A stretch of 5,100 nucleotides of DNA from Candidatus Albibeggiatoa sp. nov. BB20 (GTDB lineage Bacteria > Pseudomonadota > Gammaproteobacteria > Beggiatoales > Beggiatoaceae), in the NCBI GenBank assembly GCA_016744725.1, contig JADGDW010000235.1, positions 1 to 5,100 of the forward strand, written 5' to 3'. The translations under genes were made by a program, and so were the position numbers. The notes below the pieces were generated by a model. That model was not told the DNA's origin. It did no database searches and worked only from the letters and a program-made list of their open reading frames with translations. This document shows positions 1 through 5,100 of the stretch, one piece after another. Every line of letters begins with the position of its first letter. Position 1 is the stretch's first letter.

Positions 1-134
1 CTATCAAAGCAGTGCTACTAACTCAATAAATATAGCATGTAATATAAAAAAATCAACCCAATGTGCAAGAATTTAACTAACGTGCTATTGGTGAAAAATA
101 AAACGTCAAATTTATAAGCTTTATTATGTTTTTT

Positions 135-710
135 CTAAGTTTTGTAGTATTTTTCCAATATATCCATTGCAACATTTATTGCCTGCAACTGTTCTTCATC
201 ACCACCACGATCTGGGTGATAACGGCTGACTAATTTTCTATACTGTTTTTTAATTTTAGGATAATCAGTAGGCTCTTGAAGCCCAAGCAGCTCAAGCGCA
301 CCCATTTTCTGTTCTCCAGCATGAAACAATACCCAAAAATGAGTGATTAAATCTTCCACATCTTGCTCCGTTGTGGTTTGCAAATGGCTTACATCTAAAT
401 AATAAGTTTCCAATGGGTCATGCTCAGTTAAAGCTGCATATCCAGAATCATAAGGTAATAAGCGTATATTTAATGCAGAAATTTCTAAGCACGCTTGTTG
501 TTGTTGCCATAATTCGCGACGCAACTTATACAAGGTATGAAATAGTAAAAAGTGCATTTTAAATAGAGGGTAGCTTTTAGTCAGGCTAATACTGGGGAAA
601 CCTTGAACTTGATTGGCCTGCAAGGTTTTTAGCAATTCAAACTCGCCTAAACCCTGTGGATGTTGGCGCAAAATATTAAGTACAATTTCAGTTAATTTTT
701 TTTCACACAT
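135..710 (-). CDS. DNA-J-related co-chaperone with C-terminal J domain
   Basis: This 191-residue protein matches the DNA-J-related family: a family-specific N-terminal domain (about residues 1-110) followed by a C-terminal J domain (about 138-191). J domains recruit an Hsp70 (DnaK) and stimulate its ATPase. The essential HPD tripeptide is at residues 165-167, preceded by a basic helix II (KKQYRKLVSRY) and followed by a helix III-like QAINVAMDILEKYY. The N-terminal signature is the segment from SYPLFKMHFLLFHTLYKL on to the LEISALNIRLLP strand (about residues 46-86). There is no Gly/Phe region, zinc finger or client-binding CTD, so this is a specialised J protein and not DnaJ itself. It is predicted cytoplasmic, with no signal peptide or membrane segment. 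The gene is divergent from ribF. The start (ATG at 710) fits the family length, although no clear Shine-Dalgarno precedes it. Its specific client cannot be read from the sequence. Confidence 0.88.
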   Translation of the reverse strand: MCEKKLTEIVLNILRQHPQGLGEFELLKTLQANQVQGFPSISLTKSYPLFKMHFLLFHTLYKLRRELWQQQQACLEISALNIRLLPYDSGYAALTEHDPLETYYLDVSHLQTTTEQDVEDLITHFWVLFHAGEQKMGALELLGLQEPTDYPKIKKQYRKLVSRYHPDRGGDEEQLQAINVAMDILEKYYKT

Positions 711-729
711 TATTTGACAGCTTCATAAA

Positions 730-759
730 TTCACAGCAAACTATGGATATTTGTAAAAT
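730..759 (+). promoter_or_regulatory. Candidate sigma-70 promoter of ribF
   Basis: A -35-like TTCACA (730-735) and a -10-like TAAAAT (754-759) are separated by 18 bases, each matching the consensus at five of six positions. Transcription would begin near 766, giving a leader of roughly 57 bases before the preferred ribF start at 823. That argues against use of the upstream in-frame ATG at 772. A perfect TTGACA at 714-719 is also present but lacks a well-placed -10. This is by inspection only; the region is AT-rich and chance matches are common. Confidence 0.35.
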
Positions 760-822
760 ACATGCCTCAAAATGACTTTGAGTCCGCATCATCTTAATTT
801 TAAAACAAACGGTTATAGCATA

Positions 823-1773
823 ATGGAGTTTATCCGTAGTATTTCACAATTGAGGCCACAGCACCACCAATGTGTGGCGACAATAGGTAATTTTGATGGT
901 GTACACCGTGGGCATCAAACGGTTATTCAACAGGTCAAAACTGAATCACTTGATTTAGATTTACCTGCGACAGTGATTATTTTTGAGCCTCAGCCACAAG
1001 AGTTTTTTGTACCAGATAAAGCCCCAACCCGCTTAACTCGACTGCGTGAAAAATTATTTGCATTTCAACGTTATGGGGTTGATAGAGTCTTGTGCTTACG
1101 CTTTGACAAACGGCTGGCTAACCTTGAGCCCGATGATTTTATCCAGCAAATTTTAATTAATGGCTTAGGAATAAAACATTTGGTTGTCGGTGATGATTTT
1201 CACTTCGGCAAACAGCGACATGGAAATTATAAAGTCCTACAAGATGCAGCGAAACAACATCAATTTGAAATTGAAAAGCAACGCACATTTATTATTGATG
1301 CAGAACGAGTCAGTAGCACCCGTATTCGTCATGCTTTGGCGCAAGGGGATATGCAGCTTGCTAATGAACTGCTCGGCCGACCTTATATGTTAAGTGGGCG
1401 CATTAGTTATGGTCAACAACGGGGGCGTACTATTGGCTTCCCAACTGCTAATATCTTTTTACATCGGCATAAATCACCATTATTGGGTGTGTTTGCGGTC
1501 AAAGTGCATGGTTTAGGTCATCGGCCTCTAACAGGTGTTGCAAACTTGGGTACTAGACCCACGGTAAATGGTGCTCAATTATTACTAGAAACCCATATTT
1601 TTGACTTTAAACAAATGGTTTATGGGAAATATATTGATGTCGAATTTATCGCCAAAATCCGTGATGAGAAAAAATTTGATTCTTTCGAGTTATTAAAACA
1701 ACAAATTGTTCAAGATGCACAAACAGCACGACAATTTTTTAGTTCTTCAACAAATTATTTGTATCAGAATTAA
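823..1773 (+). CDS. ribF: Bifunctional riboflavin kinase / FAD synthetase
   Basis: RibF phosphorylates riboflavin to FMN and then adenylylates FMN to FAD, in the cytoplasm. From the start at 823 the protein is 316 residues, usual for the family. The N-terminal FAD-synthetase (nucleotidyltransferase) domain shows GNFDGVHRGH at 22-31, including the HxGH-type ATP site, then FEPQPQEFF and the SSTRIR motif at 164-169. The C-terminal riboflavin kinase domain shows GFPTAN at 205-210 (Mg-ATP binding), GVANLGTRPTV, the catalytic Glu at about 256 in ETHIFDF, and IRDEKKFDS. I chose ATG 823 because MEFIRSISQL aligns with the usual RibF N-terminus (E. coli MKLIRGI...). An in-frame ATG at 772 would add 17 atypical residues. 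Neither start has a strong Shine-Dalgarno. In many gammaproteobacteria ribF precedes ileS-lspA; here it is followed by a 262-base gap and an unrelated secreted-protein gene. Confidence 0.96.
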   Translation: MEFIRSISQLRPQHHQCVATIGNFDGVHRGHQTVIQQVKTESLDLDLPATVIIFEPQPQEFFVPDKAPTRLTRLREKLFAFQRYGVDRVLCLRFDKRLANLEPDDFIQQILINGLGIKHLVVGDDFHFGKQRHGNYKVLQDAAKQHQFEIEKQRTFIIDAERVSSTRIRHALAQGDMQLANELLGRPYMLSGRISYGQQRGRTIGFPTANIFLHRHKSPLLGVFAVKVHGLGHRPLTGVANLGTRPTVNGAQLLLETHIFDFKQMVYGKYIDVEFIAKIRDEKKFDSFELLKQQIVQDAQTARQFFSSSTNYLYQN

Positions 1774-1862
1774 GTAGTGTAAGAACTCATACTAAAGAAG
1801 CACTTTAATCATGTTTAAAAACCCACTCTTTATTGTGTTATTTTTAGTTAAATGCTATGCCA

Positions 1863-1868
1863 TATAAT
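1863..1868 (+). promoter_or_regulatory. TATAAT -10 box upstream of the secreted-protein gene
   Basis: A perfect TATAAT lies in the gap between ribF and the gene at 2036. The best -35 candidates upstream are poor (T-rich bases around 1841-1846), so activator dependence or a chance match are both possible. If it is used, the transcript would start near 1875 and carry a leader of about 160 bases that includes the structured element at 1922-1968. The remainder of the gap, 1774-1860, shows no gene and no convincing terminator for ribF. Confidence 0.35.
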
Positions 1869-1921
1869 ATTGAAATCAATAGTTTTTTACTCTATTTTTA
1901 ATATATGTGGTAAGCGCATGA

Positions 1922-2027
1922 GATAATACAGGTGCAATCCTATAAAGCCTCCAGACCTGCCGAATATCACACATTTATTGTATTTCAATACTAAAACATA
2001 AATATGATCTGAATGGTTTTGGAGGGG
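1922..2027 (+). promoter_or_regulatory. Structured leader able to pair with the downstream ribosome binding site
   Basis: In the upstream fold, GATA (1922-1925) pairs with TATC (1965-1968) and CAGGT (1929-1933) pairs with ACCTG (1955-1959). In a competing fold, CCTCCA (1948-1953) pairs perfectly with TGGAGG (2020-2025), which covers the strong Shine-Dalgarno GGAGGGG (2021-2027). That helix extends through a G-T wobble (1954/2019) and, past one bulge, ACC 1955-1957 with GGT 2015-2017. ACC is shared, so the two folds exclude each other, as in a translational on/off switch. The fragments AGGTGCAA-TCC and AAAGCCTCC echo the core of the c-di-GMP-I (GEMM) aptamer, but the internal GNRA-capped hairpin and the tetraloop receptor are missing. 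I therefore do not name a ligand. It could also be a thermosensor or coincidence. Confidence 0.38.
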
Positions 2028-2035
2028 ATTACAAT

Positions 2036-3352
2036 ATGTATCGGGTAGGGTTTGCTATTCTATTATTCTGCTTTGGGTTTCAAAATCCAGCAATAGCAGA
2101 AACTTATGACTTTGACACTCATTTATCATCATATCAAGAAGGTGATATTCCAATCCCTCTGTTAGGCCGTAACATTGTGGTGAAGAAACTCAGTGGAGAA
2201 AGTTTTGTTACAGGTCAATATGAAGGCCAAATTGCGGTAAAATCACTGTCCTTGTCAGGCAATTTCGAGGTTTTATTCAACGTAACAACTGATTTTCGTA
2301 ATCACTGGTCAATTGCAGCGGCGACCAATTATTAATAAATTCGTTTATATTTAACTAATTACAACCGTTTCCGTTTTGGTGAAACCAATGATGAAATTTT
2401 TTGGAATGATACCAACTGGCGCAAAGGTGAGAAAAATGAAATTTGGTTACAAGTTAATGGTACTCAAGCCAAAACTTATATTAATGGCCAATTTTTCCAA
2501 TCTATCATTTTACCTGATGCAAATTTAACTTATAGCACTATTTATATCGATAATATTATTAAAGATGCGACCCGTATTTATTCTATACAAGCACAAAATT
2601 TCGATGGTAGTGATTCAGACGTGAAGACTAGTGATAATGGCACGACTGATGACAGTTTATTTGAGTATGAAAGCGGGTTTAATGATGGGCAAAATGCTTG
2701 CATTAACGATCCCATTAGCTGTGGTGTTGCCTCATCGATTTTAGAATATGAACGGGGTCGAGCGGATGCAAAGCAGTTATGTGTTTTAGACCCTACAAAG
2801 TGTGGCATAGTCTCTCCTGCGGCAGAATATAATCGCGGAGTTGATGATGGGCGTAACGCCTGTCGAAATGATCCAACTCAATGTGGACTGGATTCACCTC
2901 AAGCAGAATATGAACGCGGCAAAGCCATTGGTCAACAAATCTGCCAAACCAATCCTGCTGACTGTGGCATTACAATTATTCCTGATGGAGAAACTAATGC
3001 TTATGAAAGAGGCCGTCAAGCTTGTATTGATAGTCCTGAATCCTGTGGCATAGTGACTCAGCAAACCACATTGCCAACGTATACTCCAAGTTTAGGTTTG
3101 ATTCAGATTCCTGTCTTGGCGGTATATGATATTTTAGGCGGTGCAAGTTTGTATCGGGTGAGCTTATATCAAAATGCGTTGTCATTAGATTTTCGTTTGG
3201 ATTCGGATAGTATTCAAGCAATTAATAATGCAGATGAGCTGAATATTCCAACGGCTGTACCATTACCTATTTTGAGTCAACCGACAATAACCAGCCAACC
3301 AACAACAAATGCAGATACTGAATTAAGTCCTGTAGGGCCTGTTCCGCGTTAA
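2036..3352 (+). pseudogene. Secreted lectin-like protein with Cys-pair repeats, interrupted by two in-frame stop codons
   Basis: One reading frame runs from ATG 2036 to TAA 3352 (438 codons), broken only by TAA TAA at 2333-2338 (codons 100-101). The start has a strong GGAGGGG eight bases upstream. Residues 1-21 are a signal peptide (hydrophobic GFAILLFCFGF, cleavage likely after AIA), so the product was exported. Residues 22 to about 185 look like a beta-sandwich or lectin-like domain; the stops fall inside it, between TNY and IRLYLTNYNRF. Next come a Ser/Asp/Thr linker, five Cys-pair repeats (about 210-339), a short hydrophobic C-terminal module (IQIPVLAVYDILGG... onward) and a Pro/Thr-rich tail. 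The second half has no Met codon and no signal peptide; a GTG at 2621 encodes an internal Val. It is therefore not a separate gene. About 337 codons after the stops remain open, so the break is recent or a sequence error. If real, only a 99-residue exported fragment is made. Function is unknown; a surface or extracellular binding role is inferred. Confidence 0.75.
2666..3052 (+). repeat. Five tandem 27-residue (81-base period) Cys-pair protein repeats
   Basis: Five units follow the pattern Y-x2-G-...-C-x6-C-G, with Asp/Asn/Ser-Pro between the cysteines: CINDPISC, CVLDPTKC, CRNDPTQC, CQTNPADC and CIDSPESC. The first cysteines are exactly 27 codons apart through all five units. The last unit lacks four residues between Gly and Cys, compensated by a longer linker before it (IIPDGETNA). 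Units begin near 2666, 2747, 2828, 2909 and 3002. The DNA copies are well diverged, so this is an old array under protein-level constraint. In an exported protein, each C-x6-C pair could form one intra-unit disulfide. No calcium-binding or enzymatic motif is evident. Confidence 0.85.
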
Positions 3353-3390
3353 TGGCATTCAGCTATAGTCGTTTTATTCTAAGATGATAC

Positions 3391-3405
3391 AGGACTGGTA
3401 GTCCT
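3391..3405 (+). repeat. Short palindrome, copy 1 (AGGACTGGTAGTCCT)
   Basis: AGGACT (3391-3396) and AGTCCT (3400-3405) form a perfect 6-base-pair stem with loop GGT, 38 bases after the secreted-protein stop codon. It is followed by TGGTTTT, so it could act as a weak intrinsic terminator. A near-identical palindrome lies 49 bases further on. The pair looks like a small dispersed intergenic repeat (REP-like), though one window cannot show genome-wide recurrence. Confidence 0.6.
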
Positions 3406-3438
3406 TGGTTTTAAAAGTAATTGATATTTAAAGTTTTA

Positions 3439-3455
3439 TAGGACTGCCAGTCCTA
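3439..3455 (+). repeat. Short palindrome, copy 2 (TAGGACTGCCAGTCCTA)
   Basis: This 17-base sequence is a perfect odd palindrome centred on 3447: TAGGACTG, C, CAGTCCTA. It differs from copy 1 in the central bases and its outer flanks. The loop GCC here can pair with loop GGT of copy 1 (two G-C pairs plus a wobble), so the two hairpins could also pair with each other. Its right edge overlaps a possible -35 element (3453-3458), making an operator role another option. Confidence 0.6.
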
Positions 3456-3481
3456 ACACCCAAAACGAAATTGGCTATAAT
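3453..3481 (+). promoter_or_regulatory. Candidate promoter overlapping palindrome copy 2
   Basis: A perfect TATAAT (3476-3481) lies 17 bases after CTAACA (3453-3458), a four-of-six match to the -35 consensus. It would read toward scpB with a leader of roughly 140 bases containing the nested inverted repeats at 3536-3595. The -35 overlaps the end of the palindrome at 3439-3455. Evidence is by inspection only. Confidence 0.3.
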
Positions 3482-3535
3482 ACTTGAAAAAGGCGTGTAA
3501 CTCACATGTTATGCACTTTTTTTCGTCAAAAATCA

Positions 3536-3595
3536 TTGATGGAACATTTAAAATACGGTGTATAATTACCGTGTCGTATCGTCTTTTTCCATCAA
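3536..3595 (+). promoter_or_regulatory. Nested inverted repeats enclosing a TATAAT box upstream of scpB
   Basis: The outer arms TTGATGGAA (3536-3544) and TTCCATCAA (3587-3595) are perfect 9-base complements. Inside them, ACGGT (3555-3559) and ACCGT (3568-3572) flank a perfect TATAAT (3561-3566). The outer left arm supplies TTGATG, a four-of-six -35 with a rather long 19-base spacer. A third copy of the arm core, CCATCAA, lies at 3599-3605, ten bases (one helical turn) after the copy at 3589. The arrangement suggests a promoter covered by regulator half-sites, or a large hairpin in the scpB leader if transcription starts upstream. No known regulator is recognised. Confidence 0.4.
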
Positions 3596-3625
3596 AAGCC
3601 ATCAAGTATAAAATCGAATACCTTC

Positions 3626-4414
3626 ATGACTGAGCAACAACTGAAAAATATTATTGAAGCTGCGTTATTTGCTGCAAGTCGTCCTCTTACAATTGACCAT
3701 TTTTTAAGTTTATTTCCTGAAATGGGGCGGCCTGAACGGGGTGAGATTCGAGCTGGTCTAAAACAGCTACAAGAAGAAAATCAAACGCGTGGGGTAGAAT
3801 TGGTGCAAATTGCCAGCGGCTATCGATTTCAAGTGAAACCTGAACTGACGGTATGGGTTAAGCAACTTTATCCTAAACGCCAGCCTCGTCAATCACGGGC
3901 ATTGATGGAGATATTGGCCATTATCGCGTATCGCCAACCGATTACTCGCAGCGAAATTGAATCAATTCGTGGTGTCAGCGTCAGTACTCAAATTATGAAA
4001 ACGCTACTAGATTATCAATGGGTTCGGATTCTTGCATATAAAGATACACCAGGACGGCCTGCCTTGTATGGTACAACACGGCATTTTTTAGATCATTTTA
4101 ATTTGAAAAACTTGAATGCTCTACCTTCTCTCAATCAGTTAAAAGATATGGAAGAGTTAGACGAATTAGATAATGCACTAGAACAACTACCACCTGATGA
4201 AATGGACAGTGATAATCAAATCGATGAAATTGAAATTGACGAGATTGAAACCGCGGGTACATTTGTTGATATACCAAAACCAGAGTTAGACGAATTAGAT
4301 AATGCACTAGAACAACTGCCACCTGATAAAATGGACAGTGATAATCAAATCAATGAGATTGAAACCGCAGGCACATTTATTGATACACCAAAATTAATTG
4401 AATCAAACGATTAA
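3626..4414 (+). CDS. scpB: Segregation and condensation protein B
   Basis: ScpB is the winged-helix dimer that binds the kleisin ScpA and, with Smc, forms the bacterial condensin that compacts and segregates chromosomes; it acts on the nucleoid. Residues 1 to about 170 cover both winged-helix domains: IIEAALFAASRPL near the N-terminus, then the family signature LMEILAIIAYRQPITRSEIE with IRGVSVS (93-120), and TPGRPALYGTTRHFLDHF (141-158). After the usual end (LNALPSL) the protein continues about 90 residues as an acidic Asp/Glu-rich tail, giving 262 residues against roughly 180-210 usual for the family. Residues 177-257 of the tail are a tandem duplication. The start at 3626 fits the family N-terminus, although no good Shine-Dalgarno is seen. 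scpA usually lies directly upstream and a pseudouridine synthase gene often follows; neither is here, so scpB appears monocistronic. The core domains have no visible defect. Confidence 0.95.
   Translation: MTEQQLKNIIEAALFAASRPLTIDHFLSLFPEMGRPERGEIRAGLKQLQEENQTRGVELVQIASGYRFQVKPELTVWVKQLYPKRQPRQSRALMEILAIIAYRQPITRSEIESIRGVSVSTQIMKTLLDYQWVRILAYKDTPGRPALYGTTRHFLDHFNLKNLNALPSLNQLKDMEELDELDNALEQLPPDEMDSDNQIDEIEIDEIETAGTFVDIPKPELDELDNALEQLPPDKMDSDNQINEIETAGTFIDTPKLIESND
4154..4396 (+). repeat. In-frame tandem duplication in the scpB acidic tail
   Basis: Copy 1 (4154-4282, 43 codons) and copy 2 (4283-4396, 38 codons) are nearly identical in DNA. Both begin with codons for ELDELDNALEQLPPD and end with a TAGTF-like or AGTF(V/I)D(I/T)PK stretch. 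Copy 1 has five extra codons (15 bases) in the DEIEIDEIE stretch, itself a small internal repeat. The remaining differences are scattered point changes, including one Glu to Lys. The high identity implies a recent duplication, and both indels keep the frame. Confidence 0.92.
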
Positions 4415-4425
4415 ATAACATTTTG

Positions 4426-4470
4426 GTTAAAAAACAATCAGTGGAGAGTCTCTTCTTGATATTCATTGTT
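4426..4470 (-). terminator. Possible terminator of the DUF2062 gene
   Basis: In the 77-base convergent gap, AACAAT (4433-4438) and ATTGTT (4465-4470) are complementary, with minor inner pairing (ATCA/TGAT; GAG/CTC). Read on the minus strand the hairpin ends in a run of six T (4434-4429), as expected for an intrinsic terminator of the gene ending at 4492. The stem is AT-rich with a large loop, so the call is weak. No T-run follows it on the plus strand, so it would not obviously stop scpB. Confidence 0.3.
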
Positions 4471-4491
4471 AGCTTAGAAAAAGCTGATAGC

Positions 4492-5022
4492 CTACTCATT
4501 GGCCAACGGTTTTTTTTCAACTCGACGTTTTTCTCGACGTTTATCCCATAAATGTTTTACATGCCGCTTCCATAAAATATTCACACTATAATAGCCAATT
4601 CCCGCAAACATTAATCCCATCGTCAATGAACCCAGTAATAATGGTTGCCATAGATTCATAATGCTACCCATTCCTGACGATAAATCAATGGTTTCAGGCG
4701 GTAAGCCCATCATTAATGCACCCAAACAATAAGAAAGATAAAACATCGGCGGAATTGTGATAGGATTAGTTAACCAAACCAATGAAACCGATAATGGAAT
4801 ATTAACTTTAAAATAAATAGCTAAAATTGCCGCCCACAACATTTGTAGTGGAAATGGAATAAATGCGGAAAATAAACCCACAGCCATACCACCGGCCAAA
4901 GATTTACGATTCAAATGCCATAAATTTGGCTCATGCAACCAGTCACCTAAAAATTGTAGGTATGGATGTGATTTTAATGTTTTAGGATGCGGCAACATCC
5001 GTTTAAAAAATTTTCTAGCCAT
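4492..5022 (-). CDS. DUF2062 family inner-membrane protein
   Basis: This 176-residue protein matches the DUF2062 family of small membrane proteins, whose biochemical role is unknown. An N-terminal cytoplasmic stretch (MARKFFKRMLPHP..., to about residue 38) contains the family-typical HPYLQFLGDWLHEPNLWHL region. Hydrophobic segments follow at about 41-71 (GGMAVGLFSAFIPFPLQM), 78-106 (containing the characteristic NPITIPPMFY) and 124-150. The C-terminus is a strongly basic cytoplasmic tail (KRREKRRVEKK). Length and motifs look complete. The start at 5022 has no recognisable Shine-Dalgarno, but the MARKFFKRMLP beginning is typical. It is divergent from the probable comEC gene with 13 bases between starts, a neighbourhood seen in other gammaproteobacteria, and converges on scpB. 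The adjacency to comEC is suggestive but does not define a function. Confidence 0.9.
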   Translation of the reverse strand: MARKFFKRMLPHPKTLKSHPYLQFLGDWLHEPNLWHLNRKSLAGGMAVGLFSAFIPFPLQMLWAAILAIYFKVNIPLSVSLVWLTNPITIPPMFYLSYCLGALMMGLPPETIDLSSGMGSIMNLWQPLLLGSLTMGLMFAGIGYYSVNILWKRHVKHLWDKRREKRRVEKKPLANE

Positions 5023-5035
5023 ACGTTACAACATC

Positions 5036-5100
5036 ATGCGCTCAGCAATTATTGCTTTTTTGTTAGGGATATTGATATGTCAACAACTTACAGTATTGCC
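5036..5100 (+). CDS. comEC: Probable ComEC DNA-uptake channel, N-terminal fragment (continues past window)
   Basis: An ATG at 5036 opens a frame that stays open to the window edge: 21 codons reading MRSAIIAFLLGILICQQL and then TVLP. Arg after Met followed by a hydrophobic helix is how many gammaproteobacterial ComEC/Rec2 proteins begin. The divergent DUF2062 neighbour is a common partner of comEC in this group. ComEC forms the inner-membrane channel that carries single-stranded DNA into the cytoplasm during transformation. The visible residues alone would fit any protein starting with a membrane helix, so the name rests mostly on context. No clear Shine-Dalgarno precedes the start, and only 13 bases separate it from the neighbouring start codon. 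Confidence 0.5.
   Translation, partial: MRSAIIAFLLGILICQQLTVL

Noticed and set aside
1..134. Possible tail of another gene at the left edge
   Set aside because: The only open plus-strand frame is 24 codons of low-complexity AT-rich sequence ending at 76 with no recognisable motif. No convincing terminator for the J-protein gene is seen here either.
772..822. In-frame upstream ATG extending RibF by 17 residues
   Set aside because: RibF proteins begin with an M-x-x-I-R type N-terminus that matches the ATG at 823. The extra residues match nothing in the family, and a plausible promoter would start transcription near 766.
1920..1968. Calling a c-di-GMP-I riboswitch outright
   Set aside because: Short core stretches match, but the GNRA-capped internal hairpin and the tetraloop-receptor stem are absent. 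A covariance search is needed.
2621..3352. Separate gene starting at GTG 2621
   Set aside because: No ribosome binding site or signal peptide; the same open frame continues upstream to 2339 with domain-like sequence, so the GTG is an internal Val codon.
3505..3564. Short ORF of 19 codons (MLCTFFRQKSL...) after the TATAAT at 3476
   Set aside because: No Shine-Dalgarno, no recognisable features and overlap with the inverted repeats; too short to support.
4131..4322. Minus-strand ORF across the scpB tail
   Set aside because: Its repetitive sequence is only the antisense of the duplicated acidic tail; it is a shadow of scpB.
4471..4485. AGCTT-AGAAA-AAGCT hairpin as an scpB terminator
   Set aside because: The stem is 5 base pairs and AT-rich, with no T-run after it on either strand.

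Overview
This AT-rich window looks like a gammaproteobacterial chromosome. The RibF, ScpB, DUF2062 and DNA-J-related proteins are all of gammaproteobacterial type. The secreted protein, with Cys-rich 27-residue repeats and a lectin-like N-terminal half, recalls large filamentous sulfur oxidisers (Beggiatoa/Thiotrichales). That placement comes from memory of protein style and is tentative.

Layout from left to right. Bases 1-134 hold no gene I can support. A DNA-J-related co-chaperone gene (135-710, minus) is divergent from ribF (823-1773, plus), which makes FMN and FAD. A 262-base gap after ribF carries a -10-like box, then a structured leader that can also pair with the ribosome binding site of the next gene. 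That gene (2036-3352, plus) encodes a secreted protein: signal peptide, beta-rich lectin-like domain, five Cys-pair repeats and a C-terminal module. It is split by two adjacent in-frame TAA codons at 2333-2338 and is otherwise open in one frame. The next 273 bases (3353-3625) contain two related short palindromes, a TATAAT box, and a second TATAAT box inside nested inverted repeats just before scpB.

scpB (3626-4414, plus) encodes the kleisin-associated subunit of the SMC-ScpAB condensin. Its acidic C-terminal tail was lengthened by a recent in-frame tandem duplication, and scpA is not beside it. scpB converges on a DUF2062 membrane-protein gene (4492-5022, minus). The DUF2062 gene is divergent, with only 13 bases between starts, from the first 21 codons of what is probably comEC (5036 to window end).

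The conserved genes are ordinary housekeeping functions (chaperone, cofactor synthesis, chromosome segregation, probable DNA uptake) and do not form a single pathway. The distinctive part is 1774-3625: a lineage-specific, broken surface or secreted protein gene with a structured leader, followed by a palindrome-rich spacer. I found no CRISPR array, tRNA, rRNA, transposase or defence system.
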